From Bacteroidota bacterium (GTDB lineage: Bacteria; Bacteroidota; Bacteroidia; Chitinophagales; Chitinophagaceae): 64,000 bases of DNA. Location: assembly GCA_023416995.1 (NCBI GenBank), contig JAEZGI010000027.1, forward strand, positions 124,001 to 188,000, read 5' to 3'. Shown here piece by piece: positions 16,106-23,301 of this stretch. The notes under the pieces were generated by a model. That model was given only the letters and a program-made list of their open reading frames with translations. It did no database searches and was not told the origin of the DNA. Positions within the stretch are counted from its first letter, which is position 1; each line of letters opens with the position of its first letter. Made by a program: the position numbers and the translations under genes.

Positions 16106-18415
16106 TTAAATAGCGAGTTTCAGTCGGATCTGGATATTTCTTCCTGCTTCGTCAGCATAGTACCTGAAACTATTCAGGTACTCCCGATAAGCAACATTGA
16201 AAAGATTACGAACCCCGACACCGACTGTAATGGGTTGATTACCGATGTTCACAGTGACAGATCCGTTAACATTAAAAAGATTGTATCCCCCCGGGGCTGA
16301 CTTATAATCCTGCTTCCCATTTTCATCACCGGGCACACGCGACTGACGAAACACATTTGCAAATTCAGCACTTATATAAGGTTCTGAAAACAAGTCTGTA
16401 CCATCGAAGCTGTATGTAACTTCGTTAGCAATACGATCTGCCGGCATCAGTATTAACCAGTCATCAATATTGCGGTTGTAAGCCCGAAGTAATGAAACAC
16501 GTGAAGCGATGGTAAGCGGTTTCAGAACCTGGTATTGAGCGGAAGCATCCAATCCGCGCAGCAATGCATTCGTTTGCTGGTACTGGATCTTTGGAAAAGC
16601 TCCTGCAATAGTCAATACGGGTTCACCGGGTTTTGGTTGCTGATATATAAAATCACCGATGTAATTGTTATAGAGCGTCACTTCTGATTGAAACGTTTTG
16701 GACGGATTGCTGTAGTTGAAACCAAGGCTGAGGTTATACGACTTTTCCGGGGAAAGATTTATATCGCCTTGTTCATAAGTGGCTGTTCCATGGTGAATAC
16801 CGTCACTGAGTAGTTCGTTCACATGTGGCGCCCGGGTTGCGTGTCCGAAATTCAGATTGATCTGCATACCCGGCAGCACATCATAAGCCGCATTTACCGA
16901 TGCCCCGAAGGTGGGATAATCGAAATCATAAGTAGTCAGCACACCGTTCCGCAAACGTTTTGTTGTGATGGTCTTATAATCAAATCGTAACCCTGCCTGT
17001 AAAGACAGCCGGTTCTTTTTCCATTTTTCTATCCAGTAGCCGCCGTAAGTGGCTGCGTTGTAATAAGGGATGATGTAACGACCCTCATAGGAATTCTGCT
17101 GCTGCATAAAGGACACTCCTGCCGTTCCCTTCAGATTGCCGGTTTCCGGGTGTTCCCACGAGAGATCTTCTGTTAGCGTAAGAATCGACAGGTCAAGCTG
17201 CGGGGAGTTATTCGTACTACTTCGCACAATATCATACTCCATCCGCTGATTGTGTTGTGCCGCCAGTGTGAGTTGAAGCCGGTTTGAGCCTTTTGTAAGA
17301 TTGCCTTTGAATTTAAACAGCCGGTGCGTTACGTCCTGGTAAGGCCGGTCGATGCCATATCCTTTTTTGTTTAGAAACACAGGTGATGGTCGCTCACTCT
17401 TAATAGCAGCTTCAAGGTCCGAAAGATTACCGATATGCGATCCGGTGAAGATGCCGGCACGGGTATGAAACTGGCTGTAAAAAAGTTCCAGGTTATAATG
17501 TTCTTTTTTCCATCCACCAGTTACACTGAAGTTTTCTTCCCTGATGCCGGTGTTGTTCAACCGGTAATGAGGCGTTCTTACATTCGCACCACGTTTAAAA
17601 GTTCCCTGCACGCGGTAACTAAATGCCGGCTGCTTTTTTAATTGCTCTTCAAACACTGCCGACACCACATATTGATCATTGTTAGTAAAATACACCGTAT
17701 TGATTTCAGCAGCAGAACCGGGCAGATACCTCAAAGCACGTGGTTCAACAATCACAACACCGCCGATGGCATCAGATCCGTAACGTAATTCGTCCACACC
17801 TTTTATGACCGTTAACCGGTTCGCAATAAACGGATCAATTTCCGGTGCATGTTCATTACCCCATTGCTGTCCCTCCTGGCGCACCCCATTATTGATCGTC
17901 AGAATGCGGTTGCTGTGCAATCCGTGTATTACCGGTTTTGAAATGGTCGCACCCGTCTGCAACAAAGTAACCCCATTGATGCGACTCAAAGCCTCCGCCA
18001 GCGAGTTACCCCGGGTTTCTTCAAGTGCAGCTCCCGATAACTCTTGTTTGAAACCAGTGTTTTGGATTCCTTTTGCCCCCGAAACAATTACTTCCGCGAG
18101 GTTGTTTTTCAGATGCGGTAACAACAAATCAAGATGCAGATTTTTGGTCAGCACTATCTCACGCGTTATCGGTTCACAACCAACATGAGTAACATGTAAA
18201 CGGTAAGTTCCCGGGCATAATTCACCAAAAGTAAAATCACCTCTTTCATCGGTTGTAACTTCAAGATTTGCGGAACTCAAAGTAACCGTTGCTCCTGAAA
18301 GATCCTCTTTTGTGTCGGCATCCTTTACATGCCCTTTTAATGATAAGCTGCAGTTTTGTGCACTGACACCGGTCACAACTGCAATCATCAATAATATGAT
18401 TACGATATATCTCAC
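16106..18415 (-). CDS. TonB-dependent outer-membrane receptor, possibly metal (zinc)-type
   Basis: A 769-residue receptor. The signal peptide ends near SAQ (residue 20). A carboxypeptidase-regulatory-like domain covers about 25-100 (LKGHVKDADTKEDLSGATV). The plug follows at about 115-230, with GLHSNRILTINNGVRQEG, QWGNEHAPEIDP and RYGSDAIGGVV. The rest is a 22-strand-type barrel with a C-terminal IQIRLKLAI. The GLHSNR and QWGxEHA plug motifs occur in ZnuD-like receptors, which import zinc or related metals, rather than in SusC-like sugar receptors; no SusD is present. It sits in an operon with a His-containing small exported protein upstream (62-base gap) and a lipoprotein downstream (32-base gap). 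The substrate is inferred, not shown. Confidence 0.85.
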   Translation of the reverse strand: MRYIVIILLMIAVVTGVSAQNCSLSLKGHVKDADTKEDLSGATVTLSSANLEVTTDERGDFTFGELCPGTYRLHVTHVGCEPITREIVLTKNLHLDLLLPHLKNNLAEVIVSGAKGIQNTGFKQELSGAALEETRGNSLAEALSRINGVTLLQTGATISKPVIHGLHSNRILTINNGVRQEGQQWGNEHAPEIDPFIANRLTVIKGVDELRYGSDAIGGVVIVEPRALRYLPGSAAEINTVYFTNNDQYVVSAVFEEQLKKQPAFSYRVQGTFKRGANVRTPHYRLNNTGIREENFSVTGGWKKEHYNLELFYSQFHTRAGIFTGSHIGNLSDLEAAIKSERPSPVFLNKKGYGIDRPYQDVTHRLFKFKGNLTKGSNRLQLTLAAQHNQRMEYDIVRSSTNNSPQLDLSILTLTEDLSWEHPETGNLKGTAGVSFMQQQNSYEGRYIIPYYNAATYGGYWIEKWKKNRLSLQAGLRFDYKTITTKRLRNGVLTTYDFDYPTFGASVNAAYDVLPGMQINLNFGHATRAPHVNELLSDGIHHGTATYEQGDINLSPEKSYNLSLGFNYSNPSKTFQSEVTLYNNYIGDFIYQQPKPGEPVLTIAGAFPKIQYQQTNALLRGLDASAQYQVLKPLTIASRVSLLRAYNRNIDDWLILMPADRIANEVTYSFDGTDLFSEPYISAEFANVFRQSRVPGDENGKQDYKSAPGGYNLFNVNGSVTVNIGNQPITVGVGVRNLFNVAYREYLNSFRYYADEAGRNIQIRLKLAI

Positions 18416-18477
18416 ACCAATAAAATAAATGAATGGAAAAGAACCGGTATTACACCGGCAATCAGCAAAACAGGTAA

Positions 18478-18813
18478 TTAAGCCAGGGATGGCGGACCAC
18501 GGGTTGCAGAAGGATGGGCAAACAATGGCAAGATCCTCACGGGTATACAGTCGTCCTGATCGCCATAAACCGTAACAGGTTCACAAATAGTAAATACTTC
18601 CTGCGGCGTATAAGTCTGCTGAAGGAATATATTATCACCATTACAATTGATGGTGTCCGGCGAAAGCACATGCTCGCCATTTGCCGCAGCGTACTGAATG
18701 TGCTGGTGATTGGTTACAAAATTATGCACCACCTGCCTCGGGAGGAGACTGAAGCCAAACACTAAAAAAACGATTAGTGCCTTAACCTGGTGTAAAATTG
18801 TTTCGCGGAGCAT
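18478..18813 (-). CDS. Small exported His-containing protein, first gene of TonB-receptor operon
   Basis: A 111-residue protein with one N-terminal hydrophobic segment (ALIVFLVFGFSLLP) that is a signal peptide or anchor. After it comes a stretch with several possible metal ligands: HNFVTNHQH, NGEHVLS and two cysteines (TINCNGD, FTICEPV). I do not recognise a named family. It lies 62 bases upstream of the TonB receptor and has a -7 box and an imperfect palindrome directly before its start, so it appears to lead the operon. The ligand-rich segment fits a metal-binding role at the periplasm, but this is inference. Confidence 0.65.
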   Translation of the reverse strand: MLRETILHQVKALIVFLVFGFSLLPRQVVHNFVTNHQHIQYAAANGEHVLSPDTINCNGDNIFLQQTYTPQEVFTICEPVTVYGDQDDCIPVRILPLFAHPSATRGPPSLA

Positions 18814-18816
18814 AAT

Positions 18817-18838
18817 TTGTTACAATGTTGCAAATATA
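18817..18838 (-). promoter_or_regulatory. Promoter -7 box with overlapping imperfect palindrome
   Basis: On the minus strand TATATTTG (plus 18831-18838) matches TAnnTTTG. Directly downstream, and only 4 bases from the start codon, is the imperfect palindrome TTGTTACAATGTTGCAA (18817-18833; 8-1-8 with two mismatched pairs). The spacing resembles Fur-family (Fur/Zur) boxes, and the site would cover the transcription start. The regulator is unknown. Confidence 0.45.
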
Positions 18839-18863
18839 TAAGATCGGGTTGAATTTTGAGCAC

Positions 18864-18880
18864 GATAAGTAAAGCTTATC
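18864..18880. promoter_or_regulatory. GATAAG-N5-CTTATC inverted repeat in divergent intergenic region
   Basis: A perfect 6-5-6 inverted repeat midway between the divergent metal-type operon and moaD. It lies 26 and 41 bases outside the two -7 boxes, a possible activator or repressor position. No matching regulator gene is in the window. Confidence 0.35.
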
Positions 18881-18920
18881 AGTTTAATAACCAAAAGCGT
18901 GTCTGAGCCGTCAAACCATT

Positions 18921-18928
18921 TACATTTG
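18921..18928 (+). promoter_or_regulatory. Promoter -7 box for moaD-moaE-moaCB
   Basis: TACATTTG matches TAnnTTTG, 18 bases before the moaD ATG. It runs into TTGTAACAA (18926-18934), the same 9-mer that follows the -7 box of the divergent operon in its own reading direction. No convincing -33 TTG is visible. Confidence 0.5.
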
Positions 18929-18946
18929 TAACAATACGAACTGAAT

Positions 18947-19180
18947 ATGGGCATCACAGTGTTATTTTTTGGTCAGCTTTCTGATGTTACCGGTGCACGA
19001 TCACTTGAAATGGAAACCCCGGCCACCATTTCTGCGCTGAAGCAGCAGCTTTATGCCCGCTATCCGGGCCTGGGGTCGGTTCCTTTTAAAGTGGCTGTGA
19101 ATACAGAGATTATTGAAGAAGAAGCAAGCCTGGCAGCGGGAAGTACCATTGCATTGTTGCCACCATTTTCAGGGGGTTGA
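18947..19180 (+). CDS. moaD: MoaD, molybdopterin synthase sulfur carrier subunit
   Basis: A 77-residue ubiquitin-fold protein that carries thiocarboxylate sulfur on its C-terminal glycine to molybdopterin synthase. The end LLPPFSGG has the required Gly-Gly terminus, and VLFFGQLSDVTGARSLEME is the typical first strand-helix. It is the first gene of moaD-moaE-moaCB and is preceded by a TAnnTTTG box. The adenylating enzyme that activates it (MoeB-like) is not in the window. Confidence 0.92.
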   Translation: MGITVLFFGQLSDVTGARSLEMETPATISALKQQLYARYPGLGSVPFKVAVNTEIIEEEASLAAGSTIALLPPFSGG

Positions 19181-19199
19181 TCAACCAAAAATTCATAAC

Positions 19200-19643
19200 A
19201 TGTCAGACCACAGGTTGAGAGATATATTCGTGCGCGGCGCCATTAATCCTGCCTTTATTGCCGAAAGCATTGCCAAACATGAATCAAAACATGGAATTGG
19301 CGGACACAGCATTTTCCTTGGCCAGGTCCGCGCCGACCAGAAAGATGGTGCCCGGGTTACCGCTATTGAGTACACCAGCTACGAAGAAATGGCAAACAAA
19401 AAAATGGCCGGGATCCGCGAGGATATTTTTAAAAAATATGATCTGATCTGTCTTCATGTATACCACAGCCTGGGTTGGGTGAACACAGGGCAAATCTGCC
19501 TGTTTGTATTTGCTTCATCTGCTCATCGGAAAGCGGCGGTGGAAGCATGCTCAGACACAGTCGAACAAATAAAAAAATCGCTGCCGGTATGGGGTCGTGA
19601 GGTGTTTGACAATGAAGCTTATCAATGGAAGAAAAATAACTGA
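19200..19643 (+). CDS. moaE: MoaE, molybdopterin synthase catalytic subunit
   Basis: A 147-residue catalytic subunit that, with MoaD, converts cyclic pyranopterin monophosphate to molybdopterin. The start at 19200 (MSDHRLRDIFVRGAINP) is 19 bases after the moaD stop; a longer frame starting at 19113 overlaps moaD and has no family match. Family segments seen are GGHSIFLGQVRADQ, IEYTSYEEMANKKM and HVYHSLGWVNTGQICLFVF. One active-site Lys is kept in QIKKSLPVW, but the position of the second (Lys126 in E. coli numbering, W-K-R-E) is Gly here (VWGREVF). Confidence 0.9.
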   Translation: MSDHRLRDIFVRGAINPAFIAESIAKHESKHGIGGHSIFLGQVRADQKDGARVTAIEYTSYEEMANKKMAGIREDIFKKYDLICLHVYHSLGWVNTGQICLFVFASSAHRKAAVEACSDTVEQIKKSLPVWGREVFDNEAYQWKKNN

Positions 19644-19646
19644 TCA

Positions 19647-20555
19647 ATGGTTGACATCACAGGTAAGGTAAACTCTCTCAGAAAAGCGATCGCGGTTGCA
19701 GAACTTAATGTTTCGTTGCCGGCCACTATTTCAACGATAGAGGCAAGAGCAGTTCCAAAAGGTGATTTGTTTGAATTTTCAAGGGCGGCGGGCTTACTTG
19801 CCATTAAAAAAACCAGCGATGTAATCCCCGATTGTCATCCCTTACCCGTAGAATTTGCGGCAATCAGGCACCGTATTGAAGGATTAAAAATTATTGTTGA
19901 AGTAGAGGTTCATACCATCTACAAAACCGGTGTTGAGGTGGAAGCCATGCATGGCGCCGCGGTTACCGCCCTTACGATGTACGACATGCTGAAACCAATA
20001 GATCCTGCGGTTGAAATCGGCACTATCCGCCTGCAATCCAAAGAAGGCGGAAAGTCATCTTTCAAAACTGCCGGTTTAGCAAATATCCCTTCGGCGGTGG
20101 TAGTTTGTTCTGACTCAGTATCTGCTGGTACACAACAGGATCAGAGTGGGAAATGGATCGTGGAAAAACTAAAAACCTACGGAACGACAACTGTACATTA
20201 TGAAGTAATTCCGGATGATTTTGAATCAATACAGAACTGTTTATCGCAGCTTCAAAACAAGGATTTTAAATTGGTGATCTTCACCGGTGGCACAGGATTG
20301 TCACCACGCGACAATACCCCCGATGCCATAGCGCCGCTGTTAGACAGGGAGATCCCGGGCATAATGGAAGCTGCGAGAAATCATGGGCAGCAAAAAACAC
20401 CATTCGCCATGTTATCGCGTGGTGTTGCCGGATTCGCTGGCGATACCCTCGTAATAACTTTGCCTGGTTCACTGAAAGGCACAAAGGAAAGCATGGAAGC
20501 TGTGTTCCCCTACATATTCCATGTGTTCAAAATTGCCGAAGGTATACGTCATTAA
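19647..20555 (+). CDS. moaCB: MoaC-MoaB fusion (cyclic pyranopterin phosphate synthase / MPT adenylyltransferase-like)
   Basis: A 302-residue two-domain protein. Residues 1-145 are MoaC, which with MoaA makes cyclic pyranopterin monophosphate. Active-site motifs are present: PKGDLFEFSRAAG, DCHPLP, GVEVEAMHG and TMYDMLKP. Residues 150-302 are a MoaB/MogA-type MoCF domain with CSDSVSAG, FTGGTGLSPRDNTPDAI and SRGVAGFAGDTLVITLPGS, the adenylation fold that prepares molybdopterin for metal insertion. Such MoaCB fusions are known in some Bacteroidota. It starts 3 bases after moaE. moaA and moeA are not in the window, so early and late steps are encoded elsewhere. Confidence 0.93.
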   Translation: MVDITGKVNSLRKAIAVAELNVSLPATISTIEARAVPKGDLFEFSRAAGLLAIKKTSDVIPDCHPLPVEFAAIRHRIEGLKIIVEVEVHTIYKTGVEVEAMHGAAVTALTMYDMLKPIDPAVEIGTIRLQSKEGGKSSFKTAGLANIPSAVVVCSDSVSAGTQQDQSGKWIVEKLKTYGTTTVHYEVIPDDFESIQNCLSQLQNKDFKLVIFTGGTGLSPRDNTPDAIAPLLDREIPGIMEAARNHGQQKTPFAMLSRGVAGFAGDTLVITLPGSLKGTKESMEAVFPYIFHVFKIAEGIRH

Positions 20556-20560
20556 ATGTC

Positions 20561-21826
20561 TCAAACCTGGCTAAACAAAATCATCGCAACAACAAGGGTA
20601 ATGATGATGTTGAATAACTGCGCAATTAAAAACGCATAGAGCGGTTTACGGTTCTCATGTTTGAAGAGATCGGAAAAACGCGTTTCAAGGCCAATACTTG
20701 TGAAAGCAAGCACAAACCATAAAGTCTGTACTGTTTTAAGACTTTCTTTTACTTCCGATACTGTTGTCGGACTCAACAAAAAGGAGAATATGAGGGATGC
20801 AGCAACGAAACCTAATACAAACTTTGGAAAGCGATCCCAGATCACACCAAGCGTGGGTTTTCCTTCAGGTAATGCTGCATTTGCATGATTGGTATATGTC
20901 CAGTACAATGAGATAGCGAATGCAGCGATCCCCAGTAATACATTTTGTGAGAATTTAACGATCGTACTGATTTTAAGTGCAGTTTCACCAACCAGTGATC
21001 CTGCGGCAACAACGGCGCCTGTAGTATCAATACTTCCACCCAACCATGCCCCGGTTACCTCTTCAGACAAACCCATCCAGTTCGCGAGATACGGCATCAG
21101 CACCATCATTGGTATTGCTGTAATAAGCACCAGCGAGATAACATAAGAAAGTTTTTTGTTGTCGCCTTTAATGGCACCAGCAGTTGCAATAGCAGCCGAA
21201 ACGCCACAGATTGAAACCGCGCTTGAAATCATCATGGTAAGTTCTTCATCTATCTTCAGCTTCCGGCAAAGCCAGAAAGCAAAATACCAGACAGATAAAA
21301 CCACTATCAATGATTGTAACAAACCATAGCCACCAGCCTTTAGAATCTCTGAAAATATGACCCCTGTACCTAAAATGACTAAACCTATTTTAACAAAGAA
21401 CTCTGCCGACAATGCGTTGCGAAACCATTCAGGTAGTTTAAAGACATTACCTATAAATAATCCAATGGCAAGACTGAATATAACAGCTTCAAGGTTCAGC
21501 ATTTTTATGGTGCTGTTGCCTGCGAGGATCATGGCGATTGCCGTCAGCACATAGATAACAGGGAAGACTATCAACATTGCCCTCAGCGATTTTCCGGTGA
21601 TGAAAGCCCCTAAGATGGCAATAGCAAATACAAAAATTAACTGGGCACCAAACAAAGCGAGATTTGAGCCGGAGAAAATCTTTGTTGACAATTCGGGAAC
21701 ACTTTTCCAGCTATAAGCGGGTACCGCTGGTTTCATACCATAAACCGCAAGTGCAATGACAAGGAAACCAAGAACCACAACCGCCCAATCTTCGTGTAAC
21801 CATGACCGTTTGTTCGTACTACTCAT
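20561..21826 (-). CDS. YeiH-family putative sulfate/sulfite exporter
   Basis: A 421-residue integral membrane protein with about 10-12 helices, of the UPF0324/putative sulfate exporter (PSE) family. Family sequence is seen in IGLFIGNVFKLPEW, KIGLVILGTGVIFSEI, SSAVSICGVSAAIATA, and WLGGSIDTTGAVVAAGSLVG. The function is not well established; homologues have been tied to sulfite or other anion efflux. It overlaps the FAD oxidoreductase gene upstream by four bases (ATGA), so it belongs to the TonB receptor-oxidoreductase-exporter operon. It ends 5 bases from the convergent moaCB gene. Confidence 0.85.
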   Translation of the reverse strand: MSSTNKRSWLHEDWAVVVLGFLVIALAVYGMKPAVPAYSWKSVPELSTKIFSGSNLALFGAQLIFVFAIAILGAFITGKSLRAMLIVFPVIYVLTAIAMILAGNSTIKMLNLEAVIFSLAIGLFIGNVFKLPEWFRNALSAEFFVKIGLVILGTGVIFSEILKAGGYGLLQSLIVVLSVWYFAFWLCRKLKIDEELTMMISSAVSICGVSAAIATAGAIKGDNKKLSYVISLVLITAIPMMVLMPYLANWMGLSEEVTGAWLGGSIDTTGAVVAAGSLVGETALKISTIVKFSQNVLLGIAAFAISLYWTYTNHANAALPEGKPTLGVIWDRFPKFVLGFVAASLIFSFLLSPTTVSEVKESLKTVQTLWFVLAFTSIGLETRFSDLFKHENRKPLYAFLIAQLFNIIITLVVAMILFSQV

Positions 21827-23280
21827 TTACTTAATTTAATATCGATCCTGAAAATATCTTTTGCTGCCCTGCGTGCAGCATGAAAACCACACATCCCATG
21901 TACACCACCTCCCGGTGGCGTTGAAGCAGAACAAATATAAAGTCCTTTCGCCGAAGTCCTGTATGGTGACCATCTTAGTGCAGGTCTTGTAAACAATTGC
22001 GACAAGATACCCGCACCTCCGTTGATATCTCCTCCTACATAGTTTGCATTATACTCCTGCAATTCCATATTATTAAATGTATGTCTTGCAAGAATGCGAT
22101 CACGGAAACCCGGCGCGAAACGTTCAACCTGGTTTTCTATCTCGCTGGTCATATCTTTTGTTGAACCATTTGGTACGTGGCAATACGCCCAGGCTATATG
22201 TTTACCGGCGGGTGCGCGTGATGGATCAGTAACAGTTGGTTGCGCCAGCAGCACGAAAGGTGCATTGGGATGATGGCCTTCGCTGATCATTTGTTCCGAA
22301 GCCACTATCTCTGCTTCAGTGTTTCCTAAATGCACGGTTCCCGCCAGCCGCGCGCCTTCGTCTTTAAATGGAACAGGTGCATCAAGGGCCCAATCAATCT
22401 TGAACACCCCGGCCCCGTACCGAAAGCGATTCAGTTGCCACTTGTAGAACCGCGACAATCTGTGCCCGGCAATGGTAAGTAACTGGTTCGGTGATGTATC
22501 AAAAAACACGGCCCGTGAAGATGGCAACTGCGATAAGGAGCTTACCTCAAAGCCGGTACGAACTTCTCCACCCAATGAAAGATAACAGGCGGTAAGTGCC
22601 TCAGCTATGCTTTTCGACCCGCCCTTTGCAACGGGCCAGCCTGAAGCGTGCGCAGCCATAAGTAACACCAGCCCATAAGCAGCCGTTCCTGCTTTTGTTA
22701 ACGGTTGTATTGAATGAGCGGCCATACCGGCAAACAATGCCCTGGCCTGGGTGGTATCAAAACATTGTGCAAAGCTCGTGGCCGATCTTAAGCCTTTCCA
22801 GCCAAAACTGGCAAGCTTCATAAGGTCTCCGCGCAATTGCAATGGCCCCAGCAGTTGATGACGCATTGATGGCCAGTCAGCCTTCAGCGTTGAAAACAGT
22901 TGAGTATAATGTTTGGCATCTGTACCTAATAACGCCGATGTATACCTGATATCAGTAAACACCACAGCGCCTTTTTTTCCATCAAGCGGGTGGGCAGCAT
23001 TGATTTCAGGTTGCAGGTACTCAAGGCCGAATTTATTCAATGCTAACTGCTCAAAAAATGGGGACCCGGCTGCGAGCGGATGCACCGCAGAGCAAACATC
23101 ATGCAGGAAACCAGGAAGGGTCAGTTCCCTGGTTCGCATTCCACCGCCAGGGGTGTCCTTTGCCTCGAGAATCAGCGTGCGCAGCCCTTCGCGTTGCAGT
23201 GCAATTGCAGCAGATAAACCGTTTGGACCAGATCCTATAATCACCGCGTCGTAGTCAGTATGTTGCGTTCGATGCGGCAT
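21823..23280 (-). CDS. FAD-dependent phytoene-desaturase-like oxidoreductase
   Basis: A 485-residue flavoprotein. The FAD-binding Rossmann motif is at the start (DAVIIGSGPNGLSAAIALQ), followed by LEAKDTPGGGMRTREL and the SAVHPLAAGSPF block typical of PYROXD2/CrtI-like amine-oxidase-fold enzymes. The C-terminal FAD-contact region is GLYICSASTPPGGGVHGMCGFHAAR. No crt gene is nearby, so carotenoid synthesis is not indicated; many such proteins have no assigned substrate. It follows the TonB receptor gene by 21 bases and overlaps the YeiH-like gene by four, a compact operon in which it may act on an imported compound. Confidence 0.85.
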   Translation of the reverse strand: MPHRTQHTDYDAVIIGSGPNGLSAAIALQREGLRTLILEAKDTPGGGMRTRELTLPGFLHDVCSAVHPLAAGSPFFEQLALNKFGLEYLQPEINAAHPLDGKKGAVVFTDIRYTSALLGTDAKHYTQLFSTLKADWPSMRHQLLGPLQLRGDLMKLASFGWKGLRSATSFAQCFDTTQARALFAGMAAHSIQPLTKAGTAAYGLVLLMAAHASGWPVAKGGSKSIAEALTACYLSLGGEVRTGFEVSSLSQLPSSRAVFFDTSPNQLLTIAGHRLSRFYKWQLNRFRYGAGVFKIDWALDAPVPFKDEGARLAGTVHLGNTEAEIVASEQMISEGHHPNAPFVLLAQPTVTDPSRAPAGKHIAWAYCHVPNGSTKDMTSEIENQVERFAPGFRDRILARHTFNNMELQEYNANYVGGDINGGAGILSQLFTRPALRWSPYRTSAKGLYICSASTPPGGGVHGMCGFHAARRAAKDIFRIDIKLSK

Positions 23281-23301
23281 TATAAATCAGTTAGAGGGAT
23301 G

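Noticed and set aside
19113..19199. An N-terminal extension of moaE that overlaps moaD
   Set aside because: The added residues are frame-shifted moaD sequence, and the family start is MSDHRLRD at 19200.
21823..23280. Carotenoid desaturase (CrtI) as the function of the FAD oxidoreductase
   Set aside because: No crtB, crtY or related gene is nearby, and the sequence is closer to the PYROXD2-like group; the neighbours are a TonB receptor and an exporter.
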